Shown here: one piece after another, positions 47,201 to 55,255 of the stretch | Numbering within the stretch: position 1 is the first letter of the stretch | Layout: each line of letters begins with the position of its first letter | Origin: Halanaerobiales bacterium | GTDB lineage: Bacteria > Bacillota > Halanaerobiia > Halanaerobiales > Halanaerobiaceae | Length of the DNA stretch: 64,000 nt | Direction of reading: 5' to 3' | NCBI GenBank assembly: GCA_016278485.1 | Contig: JADQBT010000003.1 | Span: forward strand, 1-64,000 | Position numbers and translations under genes: made by a program | The notes under the pieces: model-generated | Told to the model about the DNA's origin: nothing | Databases searched by the model: none | Seen by the model: the letters and a program-made list of their open reading frames with translations, nothing else

Positions 47201-47432
47201 TAGGCGCATCTGTATCAAGTTCATCAATACTATACCAAAAAACTTGCCTATTCTCAATGCGATTAAAATAATATGATAAAACTGTGCTTTTCCCAAAACC
47301 AGGTCCAGCTTTAACAACTGTTAAAGGATAATTAGCAACTTTATTTAATTTATTATTAAGGCCTTGATCAATAAATAGTTCCCCTTTAATCTCGGGGGGA
47401 ATAAACTTTGTCTTCAATACAAGATCTTTCAA
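44232..47432 (-). CDS. MalT/LuxR-type STAND regulator with C-terminal SARP (wHTH-BTAD) output
   Basis: A 1066-residue regulator. The N-terminus follows MalT: FIPPEIKGELFIDQGLN, Walker A KAGPGFGKST (about residues 41-50) and a Walker B VLDNYQLL. TPR-like helical repeats fill about residues 330-800. The last 250 residues hold a winged helix (LPGSNEKTAKRNFKVTLNALKK-like, about residues 870-900) and a BTAD domain ending REWARNE-like to the C-terminus. The DNA-binding part is thus of SARP and not LuxR type. It should oligomerise on ATP and a ligand. It begins at TTG after GAGGTGAT. Likely targets are the genes at 44153 and 47558. Confidence 0.88.
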   Translation of the reverse strand: MKDLVLKTKFIPPEIKGELFIDQGLNNKLNKVANYPLTVVKAGPGFGKSTVLSYYFNRIENRQVFWYSIDELDTDAPIFLLNILSAFSFQEPDLAEQARKILTKGEDSQLDLFQIIDILFNNLLQNVSTDIFLVLDNYQLLTHNEQINHLMAYFINMLPPRLHLVIASREKLLFKDWPRWIIKDKVLLITEELLSLSEGEIVNFFQNKYKQKLDEIQIKRVWQKTEGWVMGLDLIGHGLVNGIPIEDLFTLKTGSLDILFQYLAYDVLEKHEDQIKEFLIKTSVLKYLKSEVCNRLLNINNSSDILQKLVDKGLFLHKHGSQEYRYNPLFHDFLRNQAREKYSSEDLHQKVADICLELNFIGLAIYHSLKSKDFYRAAGLIEESADKMIKLGRLDSLQAGLEEIPEEIYQSYPDLYIYLGDVYRLRNNFNLSIKIYQKAERFFRENGEKLKLSRVLQKLAMVYLDTIEPAEADRYLKEAIKLRDEENLWEETVLLKLLAENKANEGQLREAEVFQKRAEKLSDSYVFHNNLKARVKLRTGRLQAAKEMLNKKINDEKNGPLIPRSHRASILILSLISSFEGKPEEARQAAEKGLQPCEIKSPFNEAVAYMRLGHAYQISGRYNIFKARNAYKSALEIIDKLKINRGKAEPLMGLALVEGYYGDPYQGIKYGEEGFEISENSGDEWLAGLLKISIGINYYFANDLQEAEEIFNEASKYFKNSNDNYCLAVTKMWLSLIAYQLEDWVQLPLYITDLFELSEAGGYDYLFLKPTLFGVRDPNIFAPVLLEAYDGDTNLDYIKKLIEELNLSETENHPGYSLYIKSFGNLKVWRGQKEITTKEWQREKARELFLLFLVQKGEYIPKERIYYLLWPGSNEKTAKRNFKVTLNALKKALEPDRKPRQKPFFIKRRSSSYGFNEKSGYIYDVEEFEELIAYGNNESDFSHQMEYYELAVELYESDFLASNLYIEWARNERERLRNLFLNTATKLLEYNFELAKYERTIKIANKILDIDNCWEQAYFFKMKAYQQMKNRSMAIKTYHKYKDVIYRELQVDPMADIEAYFQEVIS

Positions 47433-47504
47433 AATAGATCACCTCTATTTTTAATTTCATTATTAATATTTCTATAAAATTATAAGATTACCTGCAAAAA
47501 TATT

Positions 47505-47541
47505 CTGTAACTTAACTGTAACTTCGTATTGATATTATAAT
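47505..47541 (+). promoter_or_regulatory. promoter of the alpha/beta hydrolase pair with tandem SARP-type operator
   Basis: CTGTAACTT occurs at 47505-47513 and 47516-47524, again an 11-bp period. TATAAT follows at 47536-47541. No -35 consensus is present, so activator-dependent transcription is likely. The shared core TGTAACT is the same as in the promoter of the KAS III-like gene. Confidence 0.72.
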
Positions 47542-47557
47542 TTAGGAAGGTGATAAA

Positions 47558-48364
47558 ATGCCATATCAAAATATTAATGGAGTCAAAATTCACTACAAAC
47601 TGGATGGGAGCGGTTCTGAAACAATTGTTTTATTAAATGGGATCATGATGAGTACAGCTAGTTGGCAAGATTTTGTACCTATTTATACAGAAGAAAATAA
47701 CTATCAATTATTAAGAGTTGATTTTAGAGATCAAGGATTATCCGAAAAACAAACAGGCGAATATAATATTAAAATTCATGTAGATGATCTAAAACAACTA
47801 CTAGATAAGTTAGAAATAAAAAAGATCCACTTAGTTGGAATCTCTTATGGTGCCATGGTCGGAATTTTATTTGCTAACAAGTATCAAAACATGTTATCTT
47901 CTTTAATTTTAAGCAATACAGAAGCTAAAGTAACAAATTATTTGCAATCCGTTAGCAATATTTGGGAAGAAGCAGCTAGGTTGAATGATGGTTTTAAATT
48001 TTTTGATATCAGTATGCCTTTAATTTATTCCGATTACTTCTATAATAATAACAAAGATTGGCTAAAAGAAAGAAGGGATCAATTAGGCAAAGCACTAAAT
48101 AAAGCTTGGTTTGAAAGTTTAATCAGATTGTCTAAAAGTTCTAAGAAATTTGATAGCATGCATCTTTTAGCAGATATTAAGTGCCCAACTTTATTAATTG
48201 GTGGGACCAGAGATATATTAACACCAGTTTATGAAATGGAAAAAATGTATGAAAAAATACCAAATGCCAAGATGTTAATCATCAAGGATGCAGGTCATGC
48301 CTCCTGTTATGAAAAAACAACTGAGTTTAATGCTGCAGTATTGGGTTTCATAGCTGTTAATTAA
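47558..48364 (+). CDS. alpha/beta hydrolase, first
   Basis: A 268-residue alpha/beta hydrolase without signal peptide. The nucleophile elbow is GISYGAM with Ser, the acid is in GGTRDILTP and the base in DAGHASCYE. It belongs with the esterase/lactonase-like enzymes that include the 3-oxoadipate enol-lactonase and quorum-signal lactonase groups; the substrate is unknown. AGGAAGGTGA precedes the ATG. Its promoter carries the SARP-type repeats, which links it to the regulator encoded on the other strand. Confidence 0.88.
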   Translation: MPYQNINGVKIHYKLDGSGSETIVLLNGIMMSTASWQDFVPIYTEENNYQLLRVDFRDQGLSEKQTGEYNIKIHVDDLKQLLDKLEIKKIHLVGISYGAMVGILFANKYQNMLSSLILSNTEAKVTNYLQSVSNIWEEAARLNDGFKFFDISMPLIYSDYFYNNNKDWLKERRDQLGKALNKAWFESLIRLSKSSKKFDSMHLLADIKCPTLLIGGTRDILTPVYEMEKMYEKIPNAKMLIIKDAGHASCYEKTTEFNAAVLGFIAVN

Positions 48365-48392
48365 ATTATAAATATGTAAAGGGGTGAATGAA

Positions 48393-49286
48393 TTGGAAAT
48401 TAAACTGAAATCTACTGCTCTTAAAAATGGTGAAACAATAGCATATCGGGAAAGGTCAGGCGGAAATAAAAAATTAATATTAGTACACGGGAATATGACT
48501 TCTTCAAAACATTGGGATCTATTTATGGAAAACATTGATGAAAAATACAAACTATATGCAATTGATATGCGAGGATTTGGTGCTTCAAGTTATCATAAGT
48601 CAATTGATTCTCTACATGATTTTGCAAAAGACCTAAATTTGTTTGTAGAAAAACTTAATTTAACTCAATTCTCGCTTATGGGTTGGTCTACAGGTGGTGG
48701 AGTTGTGATGGATTATGCTGCTGATCATCCAGATCAAGTAGAAAAACTAATCCTCATGGAATCTGTCGGCACAAGAGGTTATCCAATCTATAAGAAAGAT
48801 GAAGACGGCCAACCAATTGTAGACGATTTACTTAAAACAAAACAAGAAATAGCAAATGATCCAGTACAGGTGAAGCCAGTTTTAACAGCTTATGAAAATA
48901 AAGACAAAAAAACCATGAAAATGATCTGGAATGCTGCAATCTATACTAATAATCAGCCTGACCCAGCACATTTCGATGAATATTGTGAAGATATGTTTAC
49001 CCAGCGCAATTTGGTGGATGTCGACTATGCTCTGGCCCATTTTAATATCAGCGATGAACATAACGGTCTGGAAGCAGGAAATAATAAAGCGACTCGCATA
49101 GAGTTGCCTGTCCTTGTCCTATGGGGAGAAAATGATAAGGTTGTTTCAGAGAAAATGCAGCAAGATATTGTTAAAGATATTGGTGAAAACGCCGAACTAG
49201 TTTATCTTAAAAATTCTGGCCACTCACCTATTATTGATAATCTAGATCAGCTCCTTGAAAAAGTCACTGACTTTTTAGAAAAATAG
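48393..49286 (+). CDS. alpha/beta hydrolase, second
   Basis: A 297-residue alpha/beta hydrolase, only distantly similar to the first. The oxyanion HGNMTSSKHW, nucleophile GWSTGGG, acid GENDKVV and base SGHSP are all visible. Residues about 140-210 form a large cap domain. TTG 48393 is the preferred start because AGGGGTG lies six bases ahead; a GTG at 48384 is embedded in that site. It is cotranscribed with the first hydrolase and ends at a bidirectional terminator. Confidence 0.87.
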   Translation: MEIKLKSTALKNGETIAYRERSGGNKKLILVHGNMTSSKHWDLFMENIDEKYKLYAIDMRGFGASSYHKSIDSLHDFAKDLNLFVEKLNLTQFSLMGWSTGGGVVMDYAADHPDQVEKLILMESVGTRGYPIYKKDEDGQPIVDDLLKTKQEIANDPVQVKPVLTAYENKDKKTMKMIWNAAIYTNNQPDPAHFDEYCEDMFTQRNLVDVDYALAHFNISDEHNGLEAGNNKATRIELPVLVLWGENDKVVSEKMQQDIVKDIGENAELVYLKNSGHSPIIDNLDQLLEKVTDFLEK

Positions 49287-49292
49287 TAATCT

Positions 49293-49335
49293 ATATAAAT
49301 AACCCTGCTAATATTCCGTGCAGGGTTATTTATAT
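49293..49335. terminator. bidirectional terminator between hydrolase and araD-type genes
   Basis: ATATAAATAACCCTGC (49293-49308) pairs with GCAGGGTTATTTATAT (49320-49335), 16 bp with an 11-base loop and U-rich ends on both strands. It separates two convergent transcripts. Confidence 0.85.
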
Positions 49336-49337
49336 AT

Positions 49338-50042
49338 TTAATCTGTTTTTTGTCCATAATAAGCATTTTCACCATGTTTACGCAAAAAATGTTTATCAAG
49401 TAGTTTACTACTAATTGGAGGAGTAGTATTATCAATTTGTTTAGTATAAAATGCCAAACGAGCTACTTCTTCCAGTACAACTGCATTTTCTACAGCTTTG
49501 ATCGAATTTTCACCCCAAGTAAATGGTCCATGATTATTAACAAGTATTGCTGGCATATTAAGGGGGTCTATTCCTTGCATCTTATCTATAATCAATTGAC
49601 CAGTAAATTCTTCATAATCATTGGCAATTTCCTTATCTTCCATTATTTTAGTACATGGGATTTCTCCATAAAAATAATCCGCATGAGTTGTCCCTAAGGC
49701 TGGAATTCCATTTCCGGACTGTGCCCAAGTAGTCGCCCAGGGTGAATGAGTATGACCGACGCCACCAATTTGAGCAAATTTTTTGTATAGTTCAAGATGT
49801 GTTGCCGTATCTGAAGATGGGTTTAAATCCCCTTCAACCTTTTCTCCTTTTAGATTAACTACTACCATTTTATCTGCTGTTAATTCAGCATAAGGGACTC
49901 CACTAGGTTTAATGACAATCAAATTTCGTTTTCTGTTAATACCACTGATATTACCCCAAGTAAAAGTAACTAAATTATATTTTTTTAATAACTGATTTGC
50001 TTTTAATACTTCTTGTTTTAATAATTCTAGCAAAGGATTCAC
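49338..50042 (-). CDS. araD: class II aldolase/epimerase, L-ribulose-5-phosphate 4-epimerase-like
   Basis: A 234-residue AraD-type protein. It shows TWGNISGINR, KPSGVPY, SSDTATHLELYK, and the metal-binding GHTHSPWATTWAQ and TTHADYFYGEIPC His residues, with VNNHGPFTWG late. It would epimerise or cleave a ketose phosphate at C4. In this operon the polyol dehydrogenase and FGGY kinase would deliver that ketose phosphate, and D-xylulose 5-phosphate is the likely exit. It is the last gene of the operon and overlaps the kinase by 4 bases. Confidence 0.87.
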   Translation of the reverse strand: MNPLLELLKQEVLKANQLLKKYNLVTFTWGNISGINRKRNLIVIKPSGVPYAELTADKMVVVNLKGEKVEGDLNPSSDTATHLELYKKFAQIGGVGHTHSPWATTWAQSGNGIPALGTTHADYFYGEIPCTKIMEDKEIANDYEEFTGQLIIDKMQGIDPLNMPAILVNNHGPFTWGENSIKAVENAVVLEEVARLAFYTKQIDNTTPPISSKLLDKHFLRKHGENAYYGQKTD

Positions 50043-51580
50043 TCCTTTATTTGATGAATCGCTTTCATATTATCTTTAATATTTAAATATATTTCTTTGT
50101 ATTGTTTATAATATTGATCATATATTTTTGTTTTATCTAGGTCTGGCACTATTGCTTCTTTAAAATCTAACCAGTCTATAATAATCTTTGGATCATCAAA
50201 TACACCTACTCCAATACCTGCTAATAATGCATCACCAAGCGGAGCTTCAACATCGTTTTTAATTATACGAACAGGATGACCTGTTACGTCAGCAAATATC
50301 TGTGGCCAAATCGTTGATTTAGAGACTCCACCAACCAAAATAATTTCTTTATCAAGTTTGGCGTCTGTATTGGATACTAACTCCATATTGTGCCTTAAAG
50401 CATATGCAACGCCCTCCATGAAAGCTTTAAATAAGTGTTCGCGTGTATGATATAAACTTAACCCAATAATTGTTCCACGAGCATTACTATCCCAGATTGG
50501 ACTCCTTTCTCCCATGAAGTAAGGTAAAACAAGCAATCCTTCTGAACCTGCAGGAATATCTTTAGCCTTCATTTCCAAAAGTGTATATGCATTTATTTCA
50601 ATCTCATCTTCAAGCGAAAGTTCTAATTTACCAAACTCATCTCTAAACCAGCGAACTAAGGCTCCAGCAGTACTAGATCCACCAAAAGTATAAATCTTAT
50701 TCATAGACTCAATCGAATGTGGCATTGAGACTAAACCCTCGGATAAATTGGCTTTTTCTGTTACAAATCCCCAGCACATTGATGTTCCTGTCATTGCAAC
50801 ATGGTTTCCCTCAGTTAAAGCACCTGCTCCAAGAGTTGCTACTGGAGCATCTACACCACCAGCCATAACAGGGGTATCTGCTGATAGACCAACATATTCA
50901 GCTATCTCTTGTTCCAAGTTAGCCACAATTTCAGTACAACTTACAAGTCTTTCTGGCATAAATTTGTATGGAATACCGAGATCAACCATCATTTCCTCAG
51001 ACCATTTTCTCTTTTTCAAGTCAAAAACACCACCAATATTTCCTGCGGAAGATAAATCAACAGCAATTTCTCCTGTTAATTTGTAAACAATATAATTAGC
51101 AGGTGGAATAAAATGCTTGATCTTTTTCCAAATTTCCGGGTAATTATTCTTAATCCAGAGTATTTTTGTAAAACCGAAATATGAATTAACATGATTACCC
51201 GTAATTTCAAATAATTTATCTAAATCAATATTATTCTTAACCCATTCAACCTCTTTTTCTGCTCTCCGGTCCATCCATATCAAACAAGGATGTAGAGGTT
51301 CATTATTTTTATCAACAGGAATACCAGAACCCCCATAAAGACTACTTACAGCTATTCCTTTAACTGAGTTACTATCAACACCTGATTTTTCAACCACGTC
51401 TTTTATAGTATCTAAAGTTGCTTGCACCCATACATTAGGCCATTGTTGGGCCCAAGAAGGACGGGGTGTCTCTACTTCATATCCCTGATAAGAATGAGAC
51501 AGCACTTTTCCATTCTCGTCAATAAGGACCGCTTTTGTACCCTGTGTTCCAATATCAACGCCAATTAAATAGCTCATCAT
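50039..51580 (-). CDS. FGGY-family carbohydrate kinase (xylulokinase-like)
   Basis: A 513-residue sugar kinase. The N-terminal GVDIGTQGTKAVLIDENGKVL is the phosphate-1 loop, GGVDAPVATLGAGAL and GTSMCWGF are the second phosphate region, and EGVAYALRHNMEL with LVGGVSKSTIWPQIFADVTG is the FGGY C-terminal signature. It phosphorylates a ketose made by the adjacent dehydrogenase. Length fits xylulokinase more than ribulokinase. Substrate not determined. Confidence 0.88.
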   Translation of the reverse strand: MMSYLIGVDIGTQGTKAVLIDENGKVLSHSYQGYEVETPRPSWAQQWPNVWVQATLDTIKDVVEKSGVDSNSVKGIAVSSLYGGSGIPVDKNNEPLHPCLIWMDRRAEKEVEWVKNNIDLDKLFEITGNHVNSYFGFTKILWIKNNYPEIWKKIKHFIPPANYIVYKLTGEIAVDLSSAGNIGGVFDLKKRKWSEEMMVDLGIPYKFMPERLVSCTEIVANLEQEIAEYVGLSADTPVMAGGVDAPVATLGAGALTEGNHVAMTGTSMCWGFVTEKANLSEGLVSMPHSIESMNKIYTFGGSSTAGALVRWFRDEFGKLELSLEDEIEINAYTLLEMKAKDIPAGSEGLLVLPYFMGERSPIWDSNARGTIIGLSLYHTREHLFKAFMEGVAYALRHNMELVSNTDAKLDKEIILVGGVSKSTIWPQIFADVTGHPVRIIKNDVEAPLGDALLAGIGVGVFDDPKIIIDWLDFKEAIVPDLDKTKIYDQYYKQYKEIYLNIKDNMKAIHQIKE

Positions 51581-51595
51581 CTAATTCCCCCAAAA

Positions 51596-52672
51596 CTATG
51601 GTTTTAATAAGACTTTAATAGAATCTTTATTATGCGCTTTATTGAGTGCTTTTTCAAAATCATCTATTTTATATTTTGCTGCTATATAACCCTCTGCAGA
51701 TAACAACTTGCGTTCAAGAAGATCAATTACAACTGGATAAGTGTATGGTCCCAAGTGTGACCCTCTAATATCTAATTCTTTACGATCACCAATTACACTC
51801 CAGTCAGTAGTAGTTTCTTTTCCAAACACACTAAATTCTACAAAAGTACCTAATTTTCTAATCATTTCTAAGCCTTGTTTTACTCCAGAAGGAGAACCAG
51901 TCGCTTCGATATAAACATCACAGCCATACCCATCTGTCAATTCTTTAACTCTCTTAATGGCATCTTCTTCTGTAGGGTTAATCACTAAATCTGCACCATG
52001 TTTTTTAGCTAGTTCCAATCTTTTATTATTGATATCAAGTACAATCAATTTTTTTGGAGTTTTTAACTTGATCAACTGTGTCATACTTAATCCTAATGTT
52101 CCAGCACCAGCTAAAACTACAACATCTTCAAATTCTATTTCAGCACGTTGAACAGTATGAACTGCACAGGCCATAGGTTCAATCAAACTCGCCTCTTCAA
52201 ATGAGATTGCTTCTGGAATTTTATAAATTTTAGAAGTATTACTGATCTTCATATATTCTGCCCATGCTCCATCTGCAACATCTTTTTGAAAGCCATATAT
52301 ATTGTGCACTTCACACATCCAGTATTGACCTCTTTGACAGAATCTACATTCTCCACATGGATTAATTTGATCTGTTGTTACTCTATCTCCAATTTCTACT
52401 TGATGCTTTTCTGCTGCCCCTTCTCCTAATTCAACTACTGTTCCAAAAAACTCATGACCTGGAATTACCGGTGCTTTCATCCAAGGATCATCTCCGCCCC
52501 AATACATGTCTGAACCATGGTAAGCTTTTAAATCACTTCCACAAATACCACAAGCACTTATTTTGATAATTACTTCTTCTTTTCCAGCAACAGGCCTGTC
52601 AACTTCTTCTACTCTAAAATCTTCTGCCTTATACGCTACTACGGCTTTCATTTTCTTCGGTAGATTAGTCAT
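51596..52672 (-). CDS. zinc-dependent polyol dehydrogenase (erythritol/L-threitol dehydrogenase-like)
   Basis: A 358-residue medium-chain dehydrogenase. Catalytic zinc ligands are in CGICGSDL and PGHEFFG, structural zinc Cys in CGECRFCQRGQYWMC, and the NAD site is AGAGTLGLS. The inserted YWGGDDPW segment after the first zinc ligand and the RGQYWMC pattern resemble erythritol/threitol dehydrogenases. It oxidises a polyol to a ketose for the kinase. Tetritol, pentitol or another alditol remain options. Confidence 0.85.
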   Translation of the reverse strand: MTNLPKKMKAVVAYKAEDFRVEEVDRPVAGKEEVIIKISACGICGSDLKAYHGSDMYWGGDDPWMKAPVIPGHEFFGTVVELGEGAAEKHQVEIGDRVTTDQINPCGECRFCQRGQYWMCEVHNIYGFQKDVADGAWAEYMKISNTSKIYKIPEAISFEEASLIEPMACAVHTVQRAEIEFEDVVVLAGAGTLGLSMTQLIKLKTPKKLIVLDINNKRLELAKKHGADLVINPTEEDAIKRVKELTDGYGCDVYIEATGSPSGVKQGLEMIRKLGTFVEFSVFGKETTTDWSVIGDRKELDIRGSHLGPYTYPVVIDLLERKLLSAEGYIAAKYKIDDFEKALNKAHNKDSIKVLLKP

Positions 52673-52686
52673 AATAATTCCTCCTC

Positions 52687-53658
52687 TTATTTTTTCTTTT
52701 TAGAACTGAAATAGATAGCCAATACAATAATTAGACCTTTAAATACCCTTTGTACATAAGGTGAAACCCCAAGTAGATTTAGGCCATTATTTAACACCCC
52801 TAATATTAATGCTCCAATGATTGTACCTATAATACTTCCACGTCCACCTGCAATATCGGTACCACCAAGCACAACTGCTGCAATTGCATCAAGTTCAAAT
52901 CCAATACCAGCCATAGGCTGGCCAGACATCAAACGGGATGTTAAAATAATACCACTTGTTGCTGCAGTAAATCCACTTATAACATAGGCAAAAATTTTAT
53001 ATTTTTTCACCTTAATACCTGATAATCTCACTGCCTCTTCATTACCACCAATTGCATAAATATATCGACCTAAAGGTAATTGGTTTAAAAGCAAATAGGC
53101 AATAGCATAAACAATTAACATTATTAAAACAGGCACTGGAATAATATTAAATAGATAACCTCTTCCTAAAATAGAAAAACTACTTGGCAAACCTGAAAGA
53201 GGATAACCTCCTGTATATAAAAGTGCCAATCCTCTGGGTACTTCCATCATAGCTAGAGTAACAATAATAGGTGGCATTTTAGCAAACGATATTAATGAAC
53301 CATTAATTAAACCAAATAATGAGCCTACTAATAAAGCAAATAAAATTGCTAGTACTGGGTTCCAACCCCAATCCGCCATTGAGGCAGCCATCATCGTTCC
53401 TGATAATGCCATAACAGAACCAACTGAAAGGTCAATTCCTGAAGTAAGGATTACAAATGTCATACCAACAGCTATAATTGCATTAATGGATATTTGTCTT
53501 GCCACATTAATTAAATTCCTTGAAGTTAAAAATTGCTCACTAAAAATTGACATTAAAAGACATAAAACTAAAAAACCAGCAAATGTTAAAAATTCAGGTT
53601 TTTTTATCAATTTTTTTAATCGTACTGATTTACTCTTGTTCTGATTTTGCGCTATCAT
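52687..53658 (-). CDS. sugar ABC transporter permease (RbsC family)
   Basis: A 323-residue permease with eight to ten helices. It has the family features GMTFVILTSGIDLSVGSVMALSG and AVVLGGTDIAGGRGSIIGTIIGAL. Two copies form the channel for the sugar or polyol brought by the binding protein. The ATG at 53658 has GGGGGG in front and overlaps the ATPase gene by 29 bases, suggesting coupled translation. Confidence 0.92.
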   Translation of the reverse strand: MIAQNQNKSKSVRLKKLIKKPEFLTFAGFLVLCLLMSIFSEQFLTSRNLINVARQISINAIIAVGMTFVILTSGIDLSVGSVMALSGTMMAASMADWGWNPVLAILFALLVGSLFGLINGSLISFAKMPPIIVTLAMMEVPRGLALLYTGGYPLSGLPSSFSILGRGYLFNIIPVPVLIMLIVYAIAYLLLNQLPLGRYIYAIGGNEEAVRLSGIKVKKYKIFAYVISGFTAATSGIILTSRLMSGQPMAGIGFELDAIAAVVLGGTDIAGGRGSIIGTIIGALILGVLNNGLNLLGVSPYVQRVFKGLIIVLAIYFSSKKKK

Positions 53659-55156
53659 ACTCTGTCCCCCCGGTCGCATAATACATAATTTCTTCTTGGG
53701 TAATTTGACCTTTATTATCTAATATTGCATTTATCTTACCTTTGTGCATTACCATAATGCGATCACTCACTCCAAGCACTTCTGGTAATTCTGAAGAAAT
53801 CATGATAATAGAAATACCTTCATCTATCAATTTATTCATTAATTTATAAATTTCCACTTTTGCTCCGACATCAATACCTCGGGTAGGTTCATCAAATATT
53901 AGTACTTTCGTTTCTGTACCCATCCATTTTGCCAATACGACTTTTTGTTGATTCCCACCGCTTAAATTTTTTACTTCCTGTTCCATACTGGGTGTTTTTA
54001 TGTTTAGATCATTAATTAACTGAACAACTTTTTGTTTTTCAGTTTTTTTATCTAAAAAAAAGTTTTGTTTTAACAATTTCCTCAAACTTGCTATCGAAAT
54101 ATTTTTTTTCACACTTAAGTCAAGTATTAAACCCTGTGATTTTCTACTTTCAGGTATTAGTCCTATTCCCACTTCGAGAGCATCTGCAGGAGAATTTATA
54201 TCAACTTTTTTTCCCTCAATATTTATATCCTTTTGATATACCTTGTCTGCGCCAATAATTGAACGCACCATTTCTGTGCGGCCTGAACCAACAAGTCCAG
54301 CGACACCTAATATTTCACCACGTCTTAAATTAAAATTAATTTCTGAATCTGATTCGTTCCGTTGTAAACCTATCACCTCTAAGACTGTATCATTTGTGTC
54401 GGTTTCATAATCTCTAGATGGAAAAGCATCCTTAATATCTCTACCAACCATCATTCTTATAATTTTATTTTCATCCAAATTACTAACTTCTTCAGTTCCA
54501 ACCCACTCACCATCTCTTAAACAAGTCAAGCGATCACCTATTTCAAAAACTTCTTCTAAATGATGAGAAATATATATCATGGTAGTCCCATTATCTTTTA
54601 AATTTCTAATCAAATTGAAAAGTAGCTCTGTTTCGTTTTTTGTTAAAGTAGCAGTAGGTTCATCAAGAATTAGAATACTATCATTAATTGATACTGCTTT
54701 AGTAATTTCAATAAATTGTTGCTCTGCAACACTAAGCTGACTTACAGGAACATCTAAATTAATATCAACATCAAGTTTTTTTAATAAGTTTTTTGCTTCT
54801 TTTTTCATTTTCCTTTTAGCTAAAATACCATTTTTTATTATTTCTCTACCCAAAAATATATTCTCAACTGCATTCAAATATGGTATTAAACTAAATTCTT
54901 GATAGATAATACTAATACCTGCATCTTGAGCTTCTTTTGGATTATTAAATTTGACTTCTTCATCATTCATATAAATCAAACCGTTATTCGGTTGGTATAC
55001 ACCAGATAAAATTTTCATCAAAGTTGACTTACCAGCCCCATTTTCTCCAATTAGAACATGTACTTCACCTCTTTTGATGTTAAAACTAACATCATTAAGA
55101 GCTAAAACTCCTGGAAAACGTTTTGTAATATTTTTAATTTCTAAAATATTATTCAA
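53630..55156 (-). CDS. sugar ABC transporter ATPase with two nucleotide-binding domains (RbsA family)
   Basis: A 508-residue double ATPase. The first domain has GENGAGKSTLMKILSG, the RbsA-type signature LSVAEQQFIE, ILILDEPTATL and switch His in YISHHLEE. The second has a degenerate Walker A (GLVGSGRTEM), LSGGNQQKVVLA and LIFDEPTRGID. It powers RbsC. TTG 55156 is the best start, six bases after GAGGTG. Its first domain is the apparent parent of the ABC domain of the histidine kinase at 57188. Confidence 0.93.
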   Translation of the reverse strand: MNNILEIKNITKRFPGVLALNDVSFNIKRGEVHVLIGENGAGKSTLMKILSGVYQPNNGLIYMNDEEVKFNNPKEAQDAGISIIYQEFSLIPYLNAVENIFLGREIIKNGILAKRKMKKEAKNLLKKLDVDINLDVPVSQLSVAEQQFIEITKAVSINDSILILDEPTATLTKNETELLFNLIRNLKDNGTTMIYISHHLEEVFEIGDRLTCLRDGEWVGTEEVSNLDENKIIRMMVGRDIKDAFPSRDYETDTNDTVLEVIGLQRNESDSEINFNLRRGEILGVAGLVGSGRTEMVRSIIGADKVYQKDINIEGKKVDINSPADALEVGIGLIPESRKSQGLILDLSVKKNISIASLRKLLKQNFFLDKKTEKQKVVQLINDLNIKTPSMEQEVKNLSGGNQQKVVLAKWMGTETKVLIFDEPTRGIDVGAKVEIYKLMNKLIDEGISIIMISSELPEVLGVSDRIMVMHKGKINAILDNKGQITQEEIMYYATGGTEYDSAKSEQE

Positions 55157-55176
55157 AATAGACACCTCATTTTGAG

Positions 55177-55206
55177 AGGGTTCACTCTATTTATAGAGTG
55201 AACCCT
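55177..55206 (-). other. intercistronic hairpin between rbsB-like and rbsA-like genes
   Basis: AGGGTTCACTCTA (55177-55189) pairs perfectly with TAGAGTGAACCCT (55194-55206) around TTTA. There is no strong U-tract after it on the minus strand. As with both TTT operons it stands right after the binding-protein gene and is expected to raise the binding protein over the membrane parts. Confidence 0.8.
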
Positions 55207-55255
55207 AATTATCAATATCTAAAAGAAAATAACTTAATTTCAAAAAGAAACTATT

